Source: WRDF01 sp031552235 (lineage in GTDB: Bacteria > Bacteroidota > Bacteroidia > Bacteroidales > Rikenellaceae). Taken from it: a stretch of 64,000 nucleotides of DNA. The DNA lies in the NCBI GenBank assembly GCA_031552235.1, contig JAVBMR010000006.1, positions 35,131 through 99,130 of the forward strand, written 5' to 3'. Under the pieces are notes generated by a model. That model saw only the letters and a program-made list of their open reading frames with translations, was not told where the DNA came from and searched no databases. Of this stretch, positions 16,921-25,705 are shown in pieces. The stretch's first letter is position 1, and each line of letters begins with the position of its first letter. Made by a program: the position numbers and the translations under genes.

Positions 16921-16928
16921 TATCTTTG
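16921..16928 (+). promoter_or_regulatory. -7 promoter element of rlmN
   Basis: TATCTTTG fits TAnnTTTG. The rlmN GTG codon is only 14 bp further on, so a transcript starting at the usual distance would have a leader of about 8 nt. Confidence 0.6.
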
Positions 16929-16942
16929 CCAAAACGATCGTT

Positions 16943-17974
16943 GTGGAGCGGAATAAAGAATGGCTTTTCGGGAAAACGCTCGGGGAACTGGACGCTATGG
17001 TTTCCCGGTTGGGCATGCCGCGCTTCACGGCGCGGCAGATAGCGGCGTGGCTCTACAAAAAGGGCGCGGCGCAAATATCCCAGATGACCGACATCTCGCT
17101 CCGCAACCGCGAACTTCTCGAAAAAGAATACGTGGTGGGGTTGGTCGCACCTTCCGACACGGCAGTGTCGCGGGACGGCACCAAAAAATATCTGTTTCCC
17201 ACGATCGGAGGCGCTTACATAGAGGCCGTGTATATCCCCGAGGCCGACAGGGCGACGCTGTGCGTTTCCTCGCAGGCCGGATGCCGGATGGGTTGCGAAT
17301 TCTGCGTTACCGGCAAACAGGGGTTGCAGCACAGCCTGACGGCAGGGGAGATAGTCAACCAGTTGCGCTCGATCCCCGAGAGCGAACAGATCACCAATAT
17401 CGTTTATATGGGCATGGGCGAGCCGCTCGACAATACCGCCGAGGTGCTGGGATCGCTCGAAATACTTACCTCGGAATGGGGGTACGGATGGAGTCCGACC
17501 CGTATAACCGTTTCCACCATAGGCGTCCTGGGCGGACTGCGCGAGCTGATGGAGAAAAGCAAGGTGCATGTGGCCGTGAGCCTGCACAATCCGTTCGCGG
17601 CCGAGCGCGCGGACATAATGCCTGTGGAAAAGGCGTTCCCGGCCGAAAAAGTGATCGAACTGCTCAAAAAATACGATTTCTCGGGCCAGCGACGCGTGAG
17701 CTTCGAGTATATAGTCTTCGAGGGCCTGAACGACACACCCGAACACATAAAGGGCCTTGCCCGGCTGTTGGACGGGCTGAAATGCCGCATCAACCTCATC
17801 CGTTTCCACGACTCGCCGGGCAGCAGGTTCCGAAGCCCCGACGATGCGCACATGGTGCGTCTGCGCGACGCCCTGTCGCGCAAAGGCATAACCACTACCA
17901 TCCGCTCCTCGCGCGGGGAGGATATACAGGCGGCCTGCGGCCTGCTTTCAACGGAAAAACAGAAAGAATTATGA
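16943..17974 (+). CDS. rlmN: 23S rRNA (adenine-2503-C2)-methyltransferase RlmN
   Basis: 343 residues, starting with GTG. RlmN is a radical-SAM enzyme that methylates A2503 of 23S rRNA (and A37 of some tRNAs). The iron-sulfur cluster motif CRMGCEFC has Cys114, Cys118 and Cys121; the C-terminal Cys of QAACGLL near 335 is the methyl-carrier cysteine. NIVYMGMGEPLDN, ITVSTIGV and VAVSLHNPF are further family blocks. The stop codon overlaps the next gene's ATG. The GTG start rests on its place at the beginning of the conserved N-terminus; the next in-frame ATG is at codon 19. Confidence 0.95.
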   Translation: MERNKEWLFGKTLGELDAMVSRLGMPRFTARQIAAWLYKKGAAQISQMTDISLRNRELLEKEYVVGLVAPSDTAVSRDGTKKYLFPTIGGAYIEAVYIPEADRATLCVSSQAGCRMGCEFCVTGKQGLQHSLTAGEIVNQLRSIPESEQITNIVYMGMGEPLDNTAEVLGSLEILTSEWGYGWSPTRITVSTIGVLGGLRELMEKSKVHVAVSLHNPFAAERADIMPVEKAFPAEKVIELLKKYDFSGQRRVSFEYIVFEGLNDTPEHIKGLARLLDGLKCRINLIRFHDSPGSRFRSPDDAHMVRLRDALSRKGITTTIRSSRGEDIQAACGLLSTEKQKEL

Positions 17975-18555
17975 AGGCGATAAAAATTATAGCTGTCTTT
18001 GCGGTGTTAACTTATGTGGTTAACGCATGTGGGCATGGCGGCAAAACAGAAAAGGGCCAGGTCGAATTTTATCTCTTGAAACAGGAAATCCCGAGTCTCG
18101 ACCCGTCGACAGGGTTGAGGGGCGCGTTCATTGCAACGCAGGCAGATTTGCAGGATACTGCTTTTATCAGGAACAGCGAAATTATCTCACTGCGGATCAG
18201 CAGGGATACGGTGGGCTCTAAAGTTATTGAGCGGCATGTGTTCAATGTTTCGGAATCTGCCGCGGACCGGATACAGGGAGTTGCGGGGAGCGGATTGGAT
18301 ATACCTCTTTGCTGCGGAAGACAATTTGCTTTGGTGGTGGACGGGCAGATCGTTTATACGGGGTACTTCTGGAATTTTATTTCCTCTTTTGGCTGTGACG
18401 CTGTAACGGCATTCGCATTTAACGGACAAATAGACGTTCACCGTAAACTTCCGGATTATGGAAAAGAAGAAGGGGAACCTGACAGCCGTGTGAATCAGGT
18501 GCTGTTCGATTGCCTGAGGTCGACGAATCGAATGGACGTCGGTGAAAAACAATGA
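17971..18555 (+). CDS. Hypothetical lipoprotein, translationally coupled to rlmN
   Basis: 194 residues starting with ATG 17971, which overlaps the rlmN stop (ATGA). A signal peptide MKAIKIIAVFAVLTYVVNAC ends in a lipobox-like VNAC (Cys20). The mature part is a mixed polar sequence with two adjacent cysteines (LCCGRQFALVVDGQIVYTGYF near 115-135), the tail of which reads like a beta-hairpin. I recognise no family. It is easily missed because the same frame stays open far upstream through rlmN in another reading frame. Confidence 0.7.
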   Translation: MKAIKIIAVFAVLTYVVNACGHGGKTEKGQVEFYLLKQEIPSLDPSTGLRGAFIATQADLQDTAFIRNSEIISLRISRDTVGSKVIERHVFNVSESAADRIQGVAGSGLDIPLCCGRQFALVVDGQIVYTGYFWNFISSFGCDAVTAFAFNGQIDVHRKLPDYGKEEGEPDSRVNQVLFDCLRSTNRMDVGEKQ

Positions 18556-18620
18556 TCCAGGCCGCCGATCCGTGTGTTGCTGCGGGCAAAAGTATGGCAT
18601 AAAGAAATAATCTGTAAACC

Positions 18621-18652
18621 CTTGGCGTGTCGCCGGGGTTTTCTTACTTTTG
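18621..18652 (+). promoter_or_regulatory. Promoter of the flippase gene
   Basis: TTGG at 18622-18625 and TACTTTTG at 18645-18652 with a 19-bp spacer. The start codon is 24 bp further on. Confidence 0.65.
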
Positions 18653-18676
18653 CAGGGGAGCAAAAACATCAACCGA

Positions 18677-20164
18677 ATGTCGATAAGAAAACTCGCGGGC
18701 CAGACGGCCGTATACGGTATCAGCAGCGTGGCTGCGAGGTTCCTCAATTTCCTGCTCGTACCCTACCTTACCCGCATACTCTCGCCCGAAGGCTACGGCG
18801 TGGTCACAGACCTTTACGCCTTTATCCCCTTCGCGCTCGTGGTGCTCACGATGGGCCTCGAATCGGGGTATTTCCGGTTCGCGGGCAAGGCGGAGAACGA
18901 AGGGCAAAAGAGGACGGTCTTCGCGAATACGTGGGGGGCCGTAAGCCTTGCCGCCGTAGTTTTCTTCGCGCTGGTATTGATGTTTAACGGCCCGCTGGCC
19001 GAAATGATGCGGTATGGTGACACGCCTTCGTTCATCTGGATAACGGGCGCCATAATCGCCACCGACGTTTTCCTCGCGATACCGTTCGCCAGGTTGAGGG
19101 AGCAGGGGAAAGCTGCGAAATTCGTTGCCGCAAGGTTTATCGCCATAGCGGTCAACGTCCTGCTCTGCTTTTTCTTTTACAGTGCACTGCCCGCGCTGGC
19201 GTCGCATTCGGCCTTCTTCGACGCGATGTACGATCCGTCGTTCGGGGCGGGATACGTGCTTGTGGCCAACCTGATAGCGAGTTTCATTACGATATTCTAC
19301 CTGCTGCCGGCATGCGGGGGCGTATTGCCACGAATCAGCAAAGGAGTCCTGCTGCCGATATTCGTATATTCGATGCCGTTGCTTATAGCCGGTATCGCAG
19401 GCACGGCCAACGAATATCTCGACCGCCAGATGATAAAATTCATCATGCCTGAAGACGTTGCACTTGCCGCCTTAGGGCAGTTCGGGGCTGTGAGCCGGCT
19501 GGGCGGGATACTCGTGCTTTTCCTGCAAATGTACCGCATGGGCGCCGAACCATACTTCCTCGGGAATTTCAAAAAAGAAGACTTCCTGAAAATGAACGCC
19601 GACGCGATGAAATATTACCTGATCGCCGCCATCGGCATATTCCTCGGGGTCACGCTGTTCACCGACCTGTTCGCCGTGATAATCGGGCCGGGGCTGAGGG
19701 AGGGCATCGGGCTGCTGCCGATAATCCTCGTGTCGAACATCCTCACGGGTGTGATCTTCAACCTCTCGTTCTGGTACAAGCAGATGAGCAGGACAAAGTA
19801 CGCCATCGTCGTGACCGGCACGGGCTTGGTCTTCACGGTCGTATTCAATCTGCTTCTTGTGCCGGTGCTGGGTATCCTGGGGTCGGTGCTGGCCAGGCTG
19901 ATATGCGAATTCGTAATGGTCGGCGTCAGCTACGCGCTAAACCGCAAGCACTGCCCGACACCCTACCCGTTGGGGCGGATAGCGGAGTATGTGCTGCTGG
20001 GAGCTGCGCTGTACGGGATAAGCTATTTTACGGCGATGTTGCCCCTGCTTCCGAAATATTTGTGTAACTTAGCACTCTTAGGGGCCTACGGCCTCTGGTT
20101 CCTGCGCAGGGAGAATATAAACCTGCCGCAGATGGTGCGTTCGATAGCGAATAAAAAGAAATAA
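18677..20164 (+). CDS. Oligosaccharide flippase family protein (Wzx/MATE-like)
   Basis: 495 residues, almost wholly hydrophobic with about 12-14 predicted membrane helices. The N-terminus (AGQTAVYGISSVAARFLNFLLVPYLTRILSPEGYGVVTD in pieces) is typical of polysaccharide-biosynthesis flippases, which move lipid-linked sugars across the inner membrane. The start ATG 18677 is preferred because the promoter's -7 element ends at 18652; nine earlier codons would begin inside it. No glycosyltransferases lie beside it, so its sugar substrate is unknown. The next gene, dut, follows after 4 bp. Confidence 0.85.
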   Translation: MSIRKLAGQTAVYGISSVAARFLNFLLVPYLTRILSPEGYGVVTDLYAFIPFALVVLTMGLESGYFRFAGKAENEGQKRTVFANTWGAVSLAAVVFFALVLMFNGPLAEMMRYGDTPSFIWITGAIIATDVFLAIPFARLREQGKAAKFVAARFIAIAVNVLLCFFFYSALPALASHSAFFDAMYDPSFGAGYVLVANLIASFITIFYLLPACGGVLPRISKGVLLPIFVYSMPLLIAGIAGTANEYLDRQMIKFIMPEDVALAALGQFGAVSRLGGILVLFLQMYRMGAEPYFLGNFKKEDFLKMNADAMKYYLIAAIGIFLGVTLFTDLFAVIIGPGLREGIGLLPIILVSNILTGVIFNLSFWYKQMSRTKYAIVVTGTGLVFTVVFNLLLVPVLGILGSVLARLICEFVMVGVSYALNRKHCPTPYPLGRIAEYVLLGAALYGISYFTAMLPLLPKYLCNLALLGAYGLWFLRRENINLPQMVRSIANKKK

Positions 20165-20168
20165 AGTT

Positions 20169-20603
20169 ATGAAAGTCAAGATCATCAACCGTTCGGCGTT
20201 CGATCTGCCACAGTATGAAACCATTCTTGCCGCCGGGCTGGATATAAAAGCGAACATAACCGAGCCGATAACGCTCCGCCCGCTCGAAAGGGCCATGGTG
20301 CCGACAGGACTGTTCGTCGAGCTGCCGGAAGGCGTGGAGATGCAGATCCGCCCCCGGAGCGGCATGGCGGCCAAATTCGGCATTTCGGTGCTCAATACGC
20401 CCGGAACTATCGACCCCGATTACAGGGGTGAGATAAAGGTCATACTCGTGAACCTGTCGTCGCAGGACTATGTGCTCAATCCCGGCGAAAGGGTTGCGCA
20501 GATGGTCATAGCGCGTTTCGAGCGCATCGAGTGGGAGAGCGTCGAGGCCCTCTCGGACACCAAGCGCGGCGCGGGCGGATTCGGGCATACGGGGACGAAA
20601 TAG
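20169..20603 (+). CDS. dut: Deoxyuridine 5'-triphosphate nucleotidohydrolase (dUTPase)
   Basis: 144 residues, the standard trimeric dUTPase size. It converts dUTP to dUMP, keeping uracil out of DNA and feeding dTMP synthesis. The five motifs are present: AAGLDIKA (1), RPRSGMAAK (2), GTIDPDYRGE (3), GERVAQMVI (4) and the P-loop-like RGAGGFGHTG (5) at the C-terminus. It starts 4 bp after the flippase stop, so the two share a transcript. Confidence 0.97.
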   Translation: MKVKIINRSAFDLPQYETILAAGLDIKANITEPITLRPLERAMVPTGLFVELPEGVEMQIRPRSGMAAKFGISVLNTPGTIDPDYRGEIKVILVNLSSQDYVLNPGERVAQMVIARFERIEWESVEALSDTKRGAGGFGHTGTK

Positions 20604-20664
20604 GTCGGGCGGAAAGGAACGAAGATTAAACGTTGCTTCGAAGTCTGCCGCCGGCACTCCGGAA

Positions 20665-20805
20665 ATGACTAAAATAAGCCGAGACATATATTGTCCGACG
20701 ATCGTTAGGCGCGAAGCGACTAAAAGGAGGAGTTAGATGTGAGGGTTATTTTATAGAGTTTTCTTTGGTTACTTTCTTTTGGGCAATGCAAAAAAAAGTA
20801 ATGTA
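20665..20805 (+). repeat. Dispersed repeat family C, copy 1
   Basis: Close match to the reverse complement of 37537-37690: AATAAG.CGAGAC, TGTCCGACGA, GCGAAGCGA, AAAAGGAGGAGT, TTATTTTATAGA and TTACTTTCTTTTGGGCAATGC. The last part is half of a palindrome TTACTTTCTTTTG/CAAAAGAAAGTAA, slightly degraded here. Confidence 0.75.
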
Positions 20806-20856
20806 TTTAGGGTGATGGTAAAAAATAACGAGGTAAGACTTATAAAAACAGTGTTT

Positions 20857-21042
20857 ATGAAAACATACAAGATACTCAGCATCGCCTTTATCGTGATATG
20901 TGTCGGCCTTTTGGTCGGAGTGTTCGCTTTCTTCGATTTCGCGACTACTCAAAAGATAGTTTTGTCGGTGTGCCTCTGTGCGGTCATCGCGCTTATGGCC
21001 TATAATCTGGTACTGATAAAAAGGAAAGAAAAAGAACAATAA
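20857..21042 (+). CDS. Small two-helix membrane protein
   Basis: 61 residues from ATG 20857 (MKTYKILS). Two hydrophobic segments (about 7-27 and 35-55) are followed by a charged tail KRKEKEQ. The frame is open 26 codons further upstream, but that part lies in repeat family C, so the later ATG was chosen. I recognise no family. It precedes holB by 5 bp and could be co-expressed with it. Confidence 0.55.
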   Translation: MKTYKILSIAFIVICVGLLVGVFAFFDFATTQKIVLSVCLCAVIALMAYNLVLIKRKEKEQ

Positions 21043-21047
21043 CCGGG

Positions 21048-22190
21048 ATGAAATTTGCGGATGTCATAGGGCACGGGGAGCTGAAACGCATGTTGGCCAG
21101 GGGAGTCGACGAGGGACGTGTGAGCCATGCCCAGCTGTTCAGCGGCCGCGCGGGGAGCGGTGTGCTTCCGCTCGCGCTGGCCTATGCGCAGTATGTGAAC
21201 TGCACCGACCGAAGGGACGGCGATTCGTGCGGGGTTTGTGCCTCGTGCGTGAAAACGGCGGCTTTGGCGCATCCCGACCTGCATTTCGTTTTCCCGGTAA
21301 ATTCGCCAAAGGGGAGCGGCGGTTCGCAGAAGCCACTGAGCGATTCGTTCCTGCCCCAGTGGCGCGGGATAGTGGCCGAAACCGGCGGGTACTTCGATGA
21401 ACAGGAATGGTATAAAGCCATCGAGATAGACAACCAGCAGGGCATCATATCGCGCAACGAGGCCGACGAAATGATCCGCAAACTCTCGTTCAAGCCTTTC
21501 GAGGCGGGCAGCAAAGTAATGATAATCTGGCTTCCGGAAAAGATGCGCACCGAGGCGGCCAACACGATACTCAAGATACTCGAAGAGCCGTGGGAGCGCA
21601 CGCTTTTCATCATGGTGACGGAAGACCCGGGCAAGCTCCTGCCGACGATAATTTCGCGCACGCAGGAGGTCGCCGTGCCCGCTGTCGAAAGCGTGGATAT
21701 GGCGGCATGGATAGCGAAACAGTATGGCATTTCGGGAGACGAACTGTCGGCTATGGCGCGCCTGTCGGGTGGCGACGTTCTCGAGGCGCGCAGGCTGGCG
21801 TCGGGACAACAGGAGTCCTGCGAGGAGTATTTCGAACTCTTCTCGTCGCTCATGCGCCTGAGCTACAACGACCGCCACATGGAACTTCTGGAATGGGCCG
21901 ACACGGCTGCCTCGCTGGGGCGCGAGCAGCAGAAGAAATTTCTCGAATACTGTGTTCGCCTGCTGCGCGAAAGCTATATGATGAACGCCGGAATGGCGGA
22001 CATTACTTACCTTTGGGGTGGGGAACTTGATTTTTGCAAGAAATTTTCGCCGTTCATAGGCAATCATAATATAGAAAAGCTCGTTAGCGAGATCGAACTC
22101 GCCATACGGCACATCGGGCAGAACGGGAATCCGAGGATCGTGTTCCCGCATTTCGCGCTGAGCGTGAGCAAACTCATCGTGAGGCTATGA
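21048..22190 (+). CDS. holB: DNA polymerase III subunit delta' (clamp-loader AAA+ protein)
   Basis: 380 residues. Starts MKFADVIGHGELKRML, the usual delta'/gamma-tau entry. The nucleotide-binding loop reads SGRAGSGVLPLA (about 32-43) and lacks the canonical GKT, as expected for delta', which loads the sliding clamp without hydrolysing ATP. A zinc-binding set of cysteines is at 52, 61, 64 and 67 (CGVCASC). The motif ANTILKILEEPWE near 165 is strongly conserved in clamp loaders. Its final codons overlap folK by 4 nt. Confidence 0.93.
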   Translation: MKFADVIGHGELKRMLARGVDEGRVSHAQLFSGRAGSGVLPLALAYAQYVNCTDRRDGDSCGVCASCVKTAALAHPDLHFVFPVNSPKGSGGSQKPLSDSFLPQWRGIVAETGGYFDEQEWYKAIEIDNQQGIISRNEADEMIRKLSFKPFEAGSKVMIIWLPEKMRTEAANTILKILEEPWERTLFIMVTEDPGKLLPTIISRTQEVAVPAVESVDMAAWIAKQYGISGDELSAMARLSGGDVLEARRLASGQQESCEEYFELFSSLMRLSYNDRHMELLEWADTAASLGREQQKKFLEYCVRLLRESYMMNAGMADITYLWGGELDFCKKFSPFIGNHNIEKLVSEIELAIRHIGQNGNPRIVFPHFALSVSKLIVRL

Positions 22191-22681
22191 GCCGGCGGGC
22201 GGTCGTGCTGACGGGGAGCAATATGGGCGACAGCGAGGGCAGCCTCTCCGCCGCGCGGGAGTTGTTGGGGCGGGAGGTCGGGAAGATCGCGGCTGTGTCG
22301 GGGATATACGAGAGCGAACCGTGGGGGGATATGGAAGATGGCGGCGGGGCGTTCCTTAACCAGGTACTGGTTCTGGAAACAAGCCTTGAACCTTTGGAAC
22401 TGTTGGATAGGACGCAGGCCATCGAGCGCCGCCTTGGCCGCACGGACAAGGGAGACGGCAGGGGACGCAGGGTTTATAAGCCTCGCACCATAGATGTAGA
22501 CATATTGTATTACGGCGAACAGATCATAAATACGGAAAGACTGACAGTTCCGCATCCGATGATGGCCGAGCGGGAATTCGTGCTTGTGCCGCTGGCGGAG
22601 GTTATGCCGGATGCGAAGCATCCCGTTACGGGAAAAACGGCCGCGGAGATGCTGTCAGAGTTGAGGGAGAGGCATATATAA
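22187..22681 (+). CDS. folK: 2-amino-4-hydroxy-6-hydroxymethyldihydropteridine diphosphokinase
   Basis: 164 residues. FolK pyrophosphorylates the pterin alcohol in folate synthesis. Seen are the start VVLTGSNMGDS, ISGIYESEPWG-type block near 40-48 (SGIYESEPWG), and the signature YKPRTIDVDILYYG near 100-115 with the metal-binding aspartates. The ATG overlaps the holB stop (ATGA). folE for the first step of the pathway is at 31.4 kb. Confidence 0.95.
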   Translation: MSRRAVVLTGSNMGDSEGSLSAARELLGREVGKIAAVSGIYESEPWGDMEDGGGAFLNQVLVLETSLEPLELLDRTQAIERRLGRTDKGDGRGRRVYKPRTIDVDILYYGEQIINTERLTVPHPMMAEREFVLVPLAEVMPDAKHPVTGKTAAEMLSELRERHI

Positions 22682-22712
22682 ATAATGGAGGAGGGTGCAA
22701 TAATATTCCCCT

Positions 22713-22905
22713 GTGTGGCGAGCCAAGCGGGCTATACAGGCCGCGCGTGGAGCGCGGCCGCATGGGCAGTGCGTTGGGAGGCTTGCCGCAGGTAAGCCAC
22801 GCAGCCTGCCGCCGCCACAATGCGGCGGACTGCAACATTCGTTTCGCCCTCCGCCGGCGGCAGACCGCAGGAATTGGAAGGCTCCCGAATAAAGCAGGGC
22901 CGCCG
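22713..22905 (+). repeat. Composite repeat (family D plus family A), copy at 22.7 kb
   Basis: 22713-22816 corresponds to 16457-16560 with few differences; the following part contains the GC-rich family A core (GCCTGCCGCCGCC, CGCCGGCGGCAGACCGCAGG). The end motif GCGGATAAGCGTT is missing. The gap 22682-22992 holds nothing else. Confidence 0.65.
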
Positions 22906-22992
22906 ACCCGCATAGGGATGTTGCAACCTATGCCGCACAAGCCGCACAGATAAAGAAACTTACGTGTATCCAAAGAAATGAACAGGTTTATC

Positions 22993-23520
22993 ATGAAAAA
23001 ACTGGTTTATATATTATTGTGTGTTTGTGTTCTGGCCGCGTGCGAAGACGGCGAGGTCAGCACGAATTACGTGGTTACGCCTTATGTGCAGTTTGTGGAC
23101 AAGGGGCATCAGATGCCCGAGCCGGATGTCAGGGCATACGGCTATTACGGCGACACGACGCAGTGGAGGGTTGCCTCGTACGACGACGCGCTTATCGGGC
23201 TGCTGACCAGCCGGTCGGACGAAACCGTGACCAAATTGCCTGACTTCACGGCCGATCCAGACGCGGAGGGCAAGCTCACGCTCGGGCCGTTCACGCGGTA
23301 TGAGTTCATGGTACTCATGTGCCAGACAAATCCGGAAGCGGTGGACGACGTGAAGATGTATGCGTGGCGGAATGCGGCGACCGTGGAAGACCTGCCGCAG
23401 CTCTCTGTCCACGTCACGTTCAAACCGTGGAGGACTACTAGGTATAAAAGCGAGGGCAAATGGCTGTATGTGAACGAAATGCCTCCGGCGGAACCGGAAG
23501 GCCCTGATCCTGAGCCATAA
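22993..23520 (+). CDS. Hypothetical lipoprotein
   Basis: 175 residues from ATG 22993, which begins a clean lipoprotein signal MKKLVYILLCVCVLAAC (Cys17); an ATG five codons upstream is also possible. The mature protein is acidic, with QFVDKGHQMPEPDVRAYGYYGDTTQW near the start and a proline-rich tail (PPAEPEGPDPEP). Its fold may be a small Ig-like domain, but I recognise no named family. It lies alone between a repeat region and the next promoter. Confidence 0.7.
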   Translation: MKKLVYILLCVCVLAACEDGEVSTNYVVTPYVQFVDKGHQMPEPDVRAYGYYGDTTQWRVASYDDALIGLLTSRSDETVTKLPDFTADPDAEGKLTLGPFTRYEFMVLMCQTNPEAVDDVKMYAWRNAATVEDLPQLSVHVTFKPWRTTRYKSEGKWLYVNEMPPAEPEGPDPEP

Positions 23521-23623
23521 AGTTGCCGGATTAATTCCGGGCAGGCTTGTTCGGCTTTTGCGGAAGGTTTTCGGGTATCCCGAAAGGGCAGGAACGCCTG
23601 AAAATGCGTATTTGGCCGTCCCG

Positions 23624-23655
23624 TTTGCTAAAGCAATCGCGGTTCACTATCTTTG
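23624..23655 (+). promoter_or_regulatory. Promoter of the 23.7-30.3 kb gene run
   Basis: TTTG at 23624-23627 and TATCTTTG at 23648-23655 with a 20-bp spacer. Six genes follow on the same strand with small gaps or overlaps. Confidence 0.7.
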
Positions 23656-23679
23656 CACGGATACAAAGTTTTAGACGCT

Positions 23680-25698
23680 ATGAAAGTTAAGGGGATAGAT
23701 ATTCTGGGAAGGGTCGCGGGAGCGCTTCTGGGCGTTTTCTGCCTTGTCGGGATGTTCCCGCGCTGCGCCAATACGGCAGCCCCCATGGGCGGCCCGAAAG
23801 ACTCGCTGCCCCCCTATGTCGTGAGGATGACGCCCGAAGACATGACCACGGAATTCAAGGGCCGCAGGATATACGTCGAGTTCGACGAATACGTCCAGCT
23901 GAAAGACATCATGCAGGAGTTCTTCGTTTCCCCGCCGCTCAAGCGCATGCCCACCGTGACCATCCGCGGGCGCGGAGTGCAGATAGACATACACCCCGAC
24001 GACACGCTCAAGCCCAATACCACATACGCGTTCAATTTCGGCAGCAGCATACGCGACAACAATGAAGGCAATACCCTTTTCGGCTTCCGCTACGTGATGT
24101 CGACCGGGAAGGAGATAGATTCGATGGTGCTGTCGGGGTACACAGTGGACGCCTACACCAAGGACAGCGTCGCCAAGTCGCTGATATTCTTCTACGACGC
24201 TGTGAGGGATACCATACCCCAATACGATTCGCTTATCTTCAAGGGGTTGCCCGACGCCATCGGGCAGGCGGAGGGCAACGGCATATTCTTTACCCAGAAC
24301 CTGAAGCCAATCGACTACCGCGTGTATGCCGTGAAGGACAGGAACAACAACAAGACGTATGAACCCGGGGCGGATATGATAGGGTTCATCGACTCGCTGG
24401 TGAACCCGGCCAACATGCCCTCGTTCTCGATATGCTACGACACCCTGCGGAAATACCTCGTGGCCGAGCCGCAGACATATTTCCGAATGTTCACAGACAA
24501 GGCCTTCCAGCGGCATGGGCTGAGGCGCACCGAGCGCCCCTCGCAGCAGCAGGTGTTGATGGTGTTCTCCGCCCCGCATCCGGATATACGCTCGGTAAAA
24601 TTCGACGGCTTCGATTCTACGCGGGTCGTGAAGGAATACCTGCGTCCCGCGCACGACTCGATATCGTTCTGGTTCAACGTGCCTGCCGAGCAACTCCCCG
24701 ACACGATCAAGGGAGAGGTGGTGCTCATGAGGCACGACTCGGCCAACGTCCTGAGGCTGGACACGCTGTCTGTAAAAGGGATATGGAAAAAACCGGTGGA
24801 AACCGCCGATCAGCGCCGTGAACGCGAGCGCCTTGAGAAGGAAGTGGAGAAACTTATCGAGCAGGGGCTTAAACCGCCCAAACCGGCCAACCCGTTCAAG
24901 TATACGGCCGAAGCGTCCAATCCGCTCAATCCCGAGAAAAACATAGTACTCACGTTCGGAGCCCCGCTTGCGGCCATAGACACGTCGCGGATATCGCTCG
25001 TGAGGTATGGCGAGGGCGATGCCATGTTCAGGGTTCAGTTCACGCTCAGGCAGGACACGATGAACATCCGCCGCTGGACCATAAGCGCCAAGTGGCAGGG
25101 TGGGCAGAAGTACGACCTGGAGATTCCCGACGGCGTTTTCACGAATATAGCCGGCGAAAAGAACGACACGCTCAAATCGCAGTTCACGGTCATGGAACTC
25201 GACAAGTACGGGACGATCAAGGTCAACGTCAAGGGTAAAACGGCCGGCAGTAAATACGTCCTGCAACTGACCGACCAGAACGGCAGGCTTATGAACGAGA
25301 TACGCGACGCGGTCACGGGAACCTACAGTTTCTATTATATAGACCCCGGCACGGCACGGGTGAGGGTGATAGAGGACATGAACGGCAACGGACTGTGGGA
25401 CGCGGGCGACCTGGTGAACAGGCGCCAGCCAGAACGGGTGGAGATATACTCCGACGAGAGGGCAGGGTTCGACAGGGTGATCAGGGCCAACTTCGAAGAG
25501 ACGCTCGACATCGACATGGCCGAATTGTTCGCCCCGATAACCATGGAGGGCGTGAACCGCGATATCCAGCGCCAGGAAGCGGCCAGGATGCAGGAGTACC
25601 TGAAGCGGAGGGCGGCAATGGAAACTAAAAAGCAGGATCAGCAAAGCAGCCCCCAGAGGGGAAACACTTTCAACCCGACCCAAGGGTTTGGCTTATAA
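23680..25698 (+). CDS. Ig-like domain lipoprotein of the CA..GGPKD family
   Basis: 672 residues from ATG 23680, which lies after the promoter's -7 element. A hydrophobic leader is followed by CANTAAPMGGPKDSLPP; this Cys-Ala...GGPKD start is typical of a Bacteroidota outer-membrane lipoprotein family with an N-terminal bacterial Ig-like (SbsA-type) domain. The first 130 residues (VRMTPEDMTTEFKGRRIYVEFDEYV) form that domain. A charged coiled segment (RRERERLEKEVEKLIEQG) lies near 380-400, and a Gln-rich tail ends the protein. Function unknown; it heads a run with a PorT-like barrel and rbfA, suggesting an envelope role. Confidence 0.85.
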   Translation: MKVKGIDILGRVAGALLGVFCLVGMFPRCANTAAPMGGPKDSLPPYVVRMTPEDMTTEFKGRRIYVEFDEYVQLKDIMQEFFVSPPLKRMPTVTIRGRGVQIDIHPDDTLKPNTTYAFNFGSSIRDNNEGNTLFGFRYVMSTGKEIDSMVLSGYTVDAYTKDSVAKSLIFFYDAVRDTIPQYDSLIFKGLPDAIGQAEGNGIFFTQNLKPIDYRVYAVKDRNNNKTYEPGADMIGFIDSLVNPANMPSFSICYDTLRKYLVAEPQTYFRMFTDKAFQRHGLRRTERPSQQQVLMVFSAPHPDIRSVKFDGFDSTRVVKEYLRPAHDSISFWFNVPAEQLPDTIKGEVVLMRHDSANVLRLDTLSVKGIWKKPVETADQRRERERLEKEVEKLIEQGLKPPKPANPFKYTAEASNPLNPEKNIVLTFGAPLAAIDTSRISLVRYGEGDAMFRVQFTLRQDTMNIRRWTISAKWQGGQKYDLEIPDGVFTNIAGEKNDTLKSQFTVMELDKYGTIKVNVKGKTAGSKYVLQLTDQNGRLMNEIRDAVTGTYSFYYIDPGTARVRVIEDMNGNGLWDAGDLVNRRQPERVEIYSDERAGFDRVIRANFEETLDIDMAELFAPITMEGVNRDIQRQEAARMQEYLKRRAAMETKKQDQQSSPQRGNTFNPTQGFGL

Positions 25699-25705
25699 CG
25701 GGATT

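Noticed and set aside
15962..16942. Protein genes in the 981-bp gap after tRNA-Ala
   Set aside because: Several short frames exist, but they fall in hairpins and repeats that recur elsewhere and have no ribosome site or family.
16960..18555. 531-codon frame spanning rlmN and the following gene
   Set aside because: Its first part is an out-of-frame reading of rlmN; only the last 194 codons, from ATG 17971, are a real gene and are listed as such.
23671..25683. 670-codon antisense frame over the Ig-like lipoprotein gene
   Set aside because: Shadow frame; the plus-strand gene has a promoter, a lipoprotein start and a recognised family.
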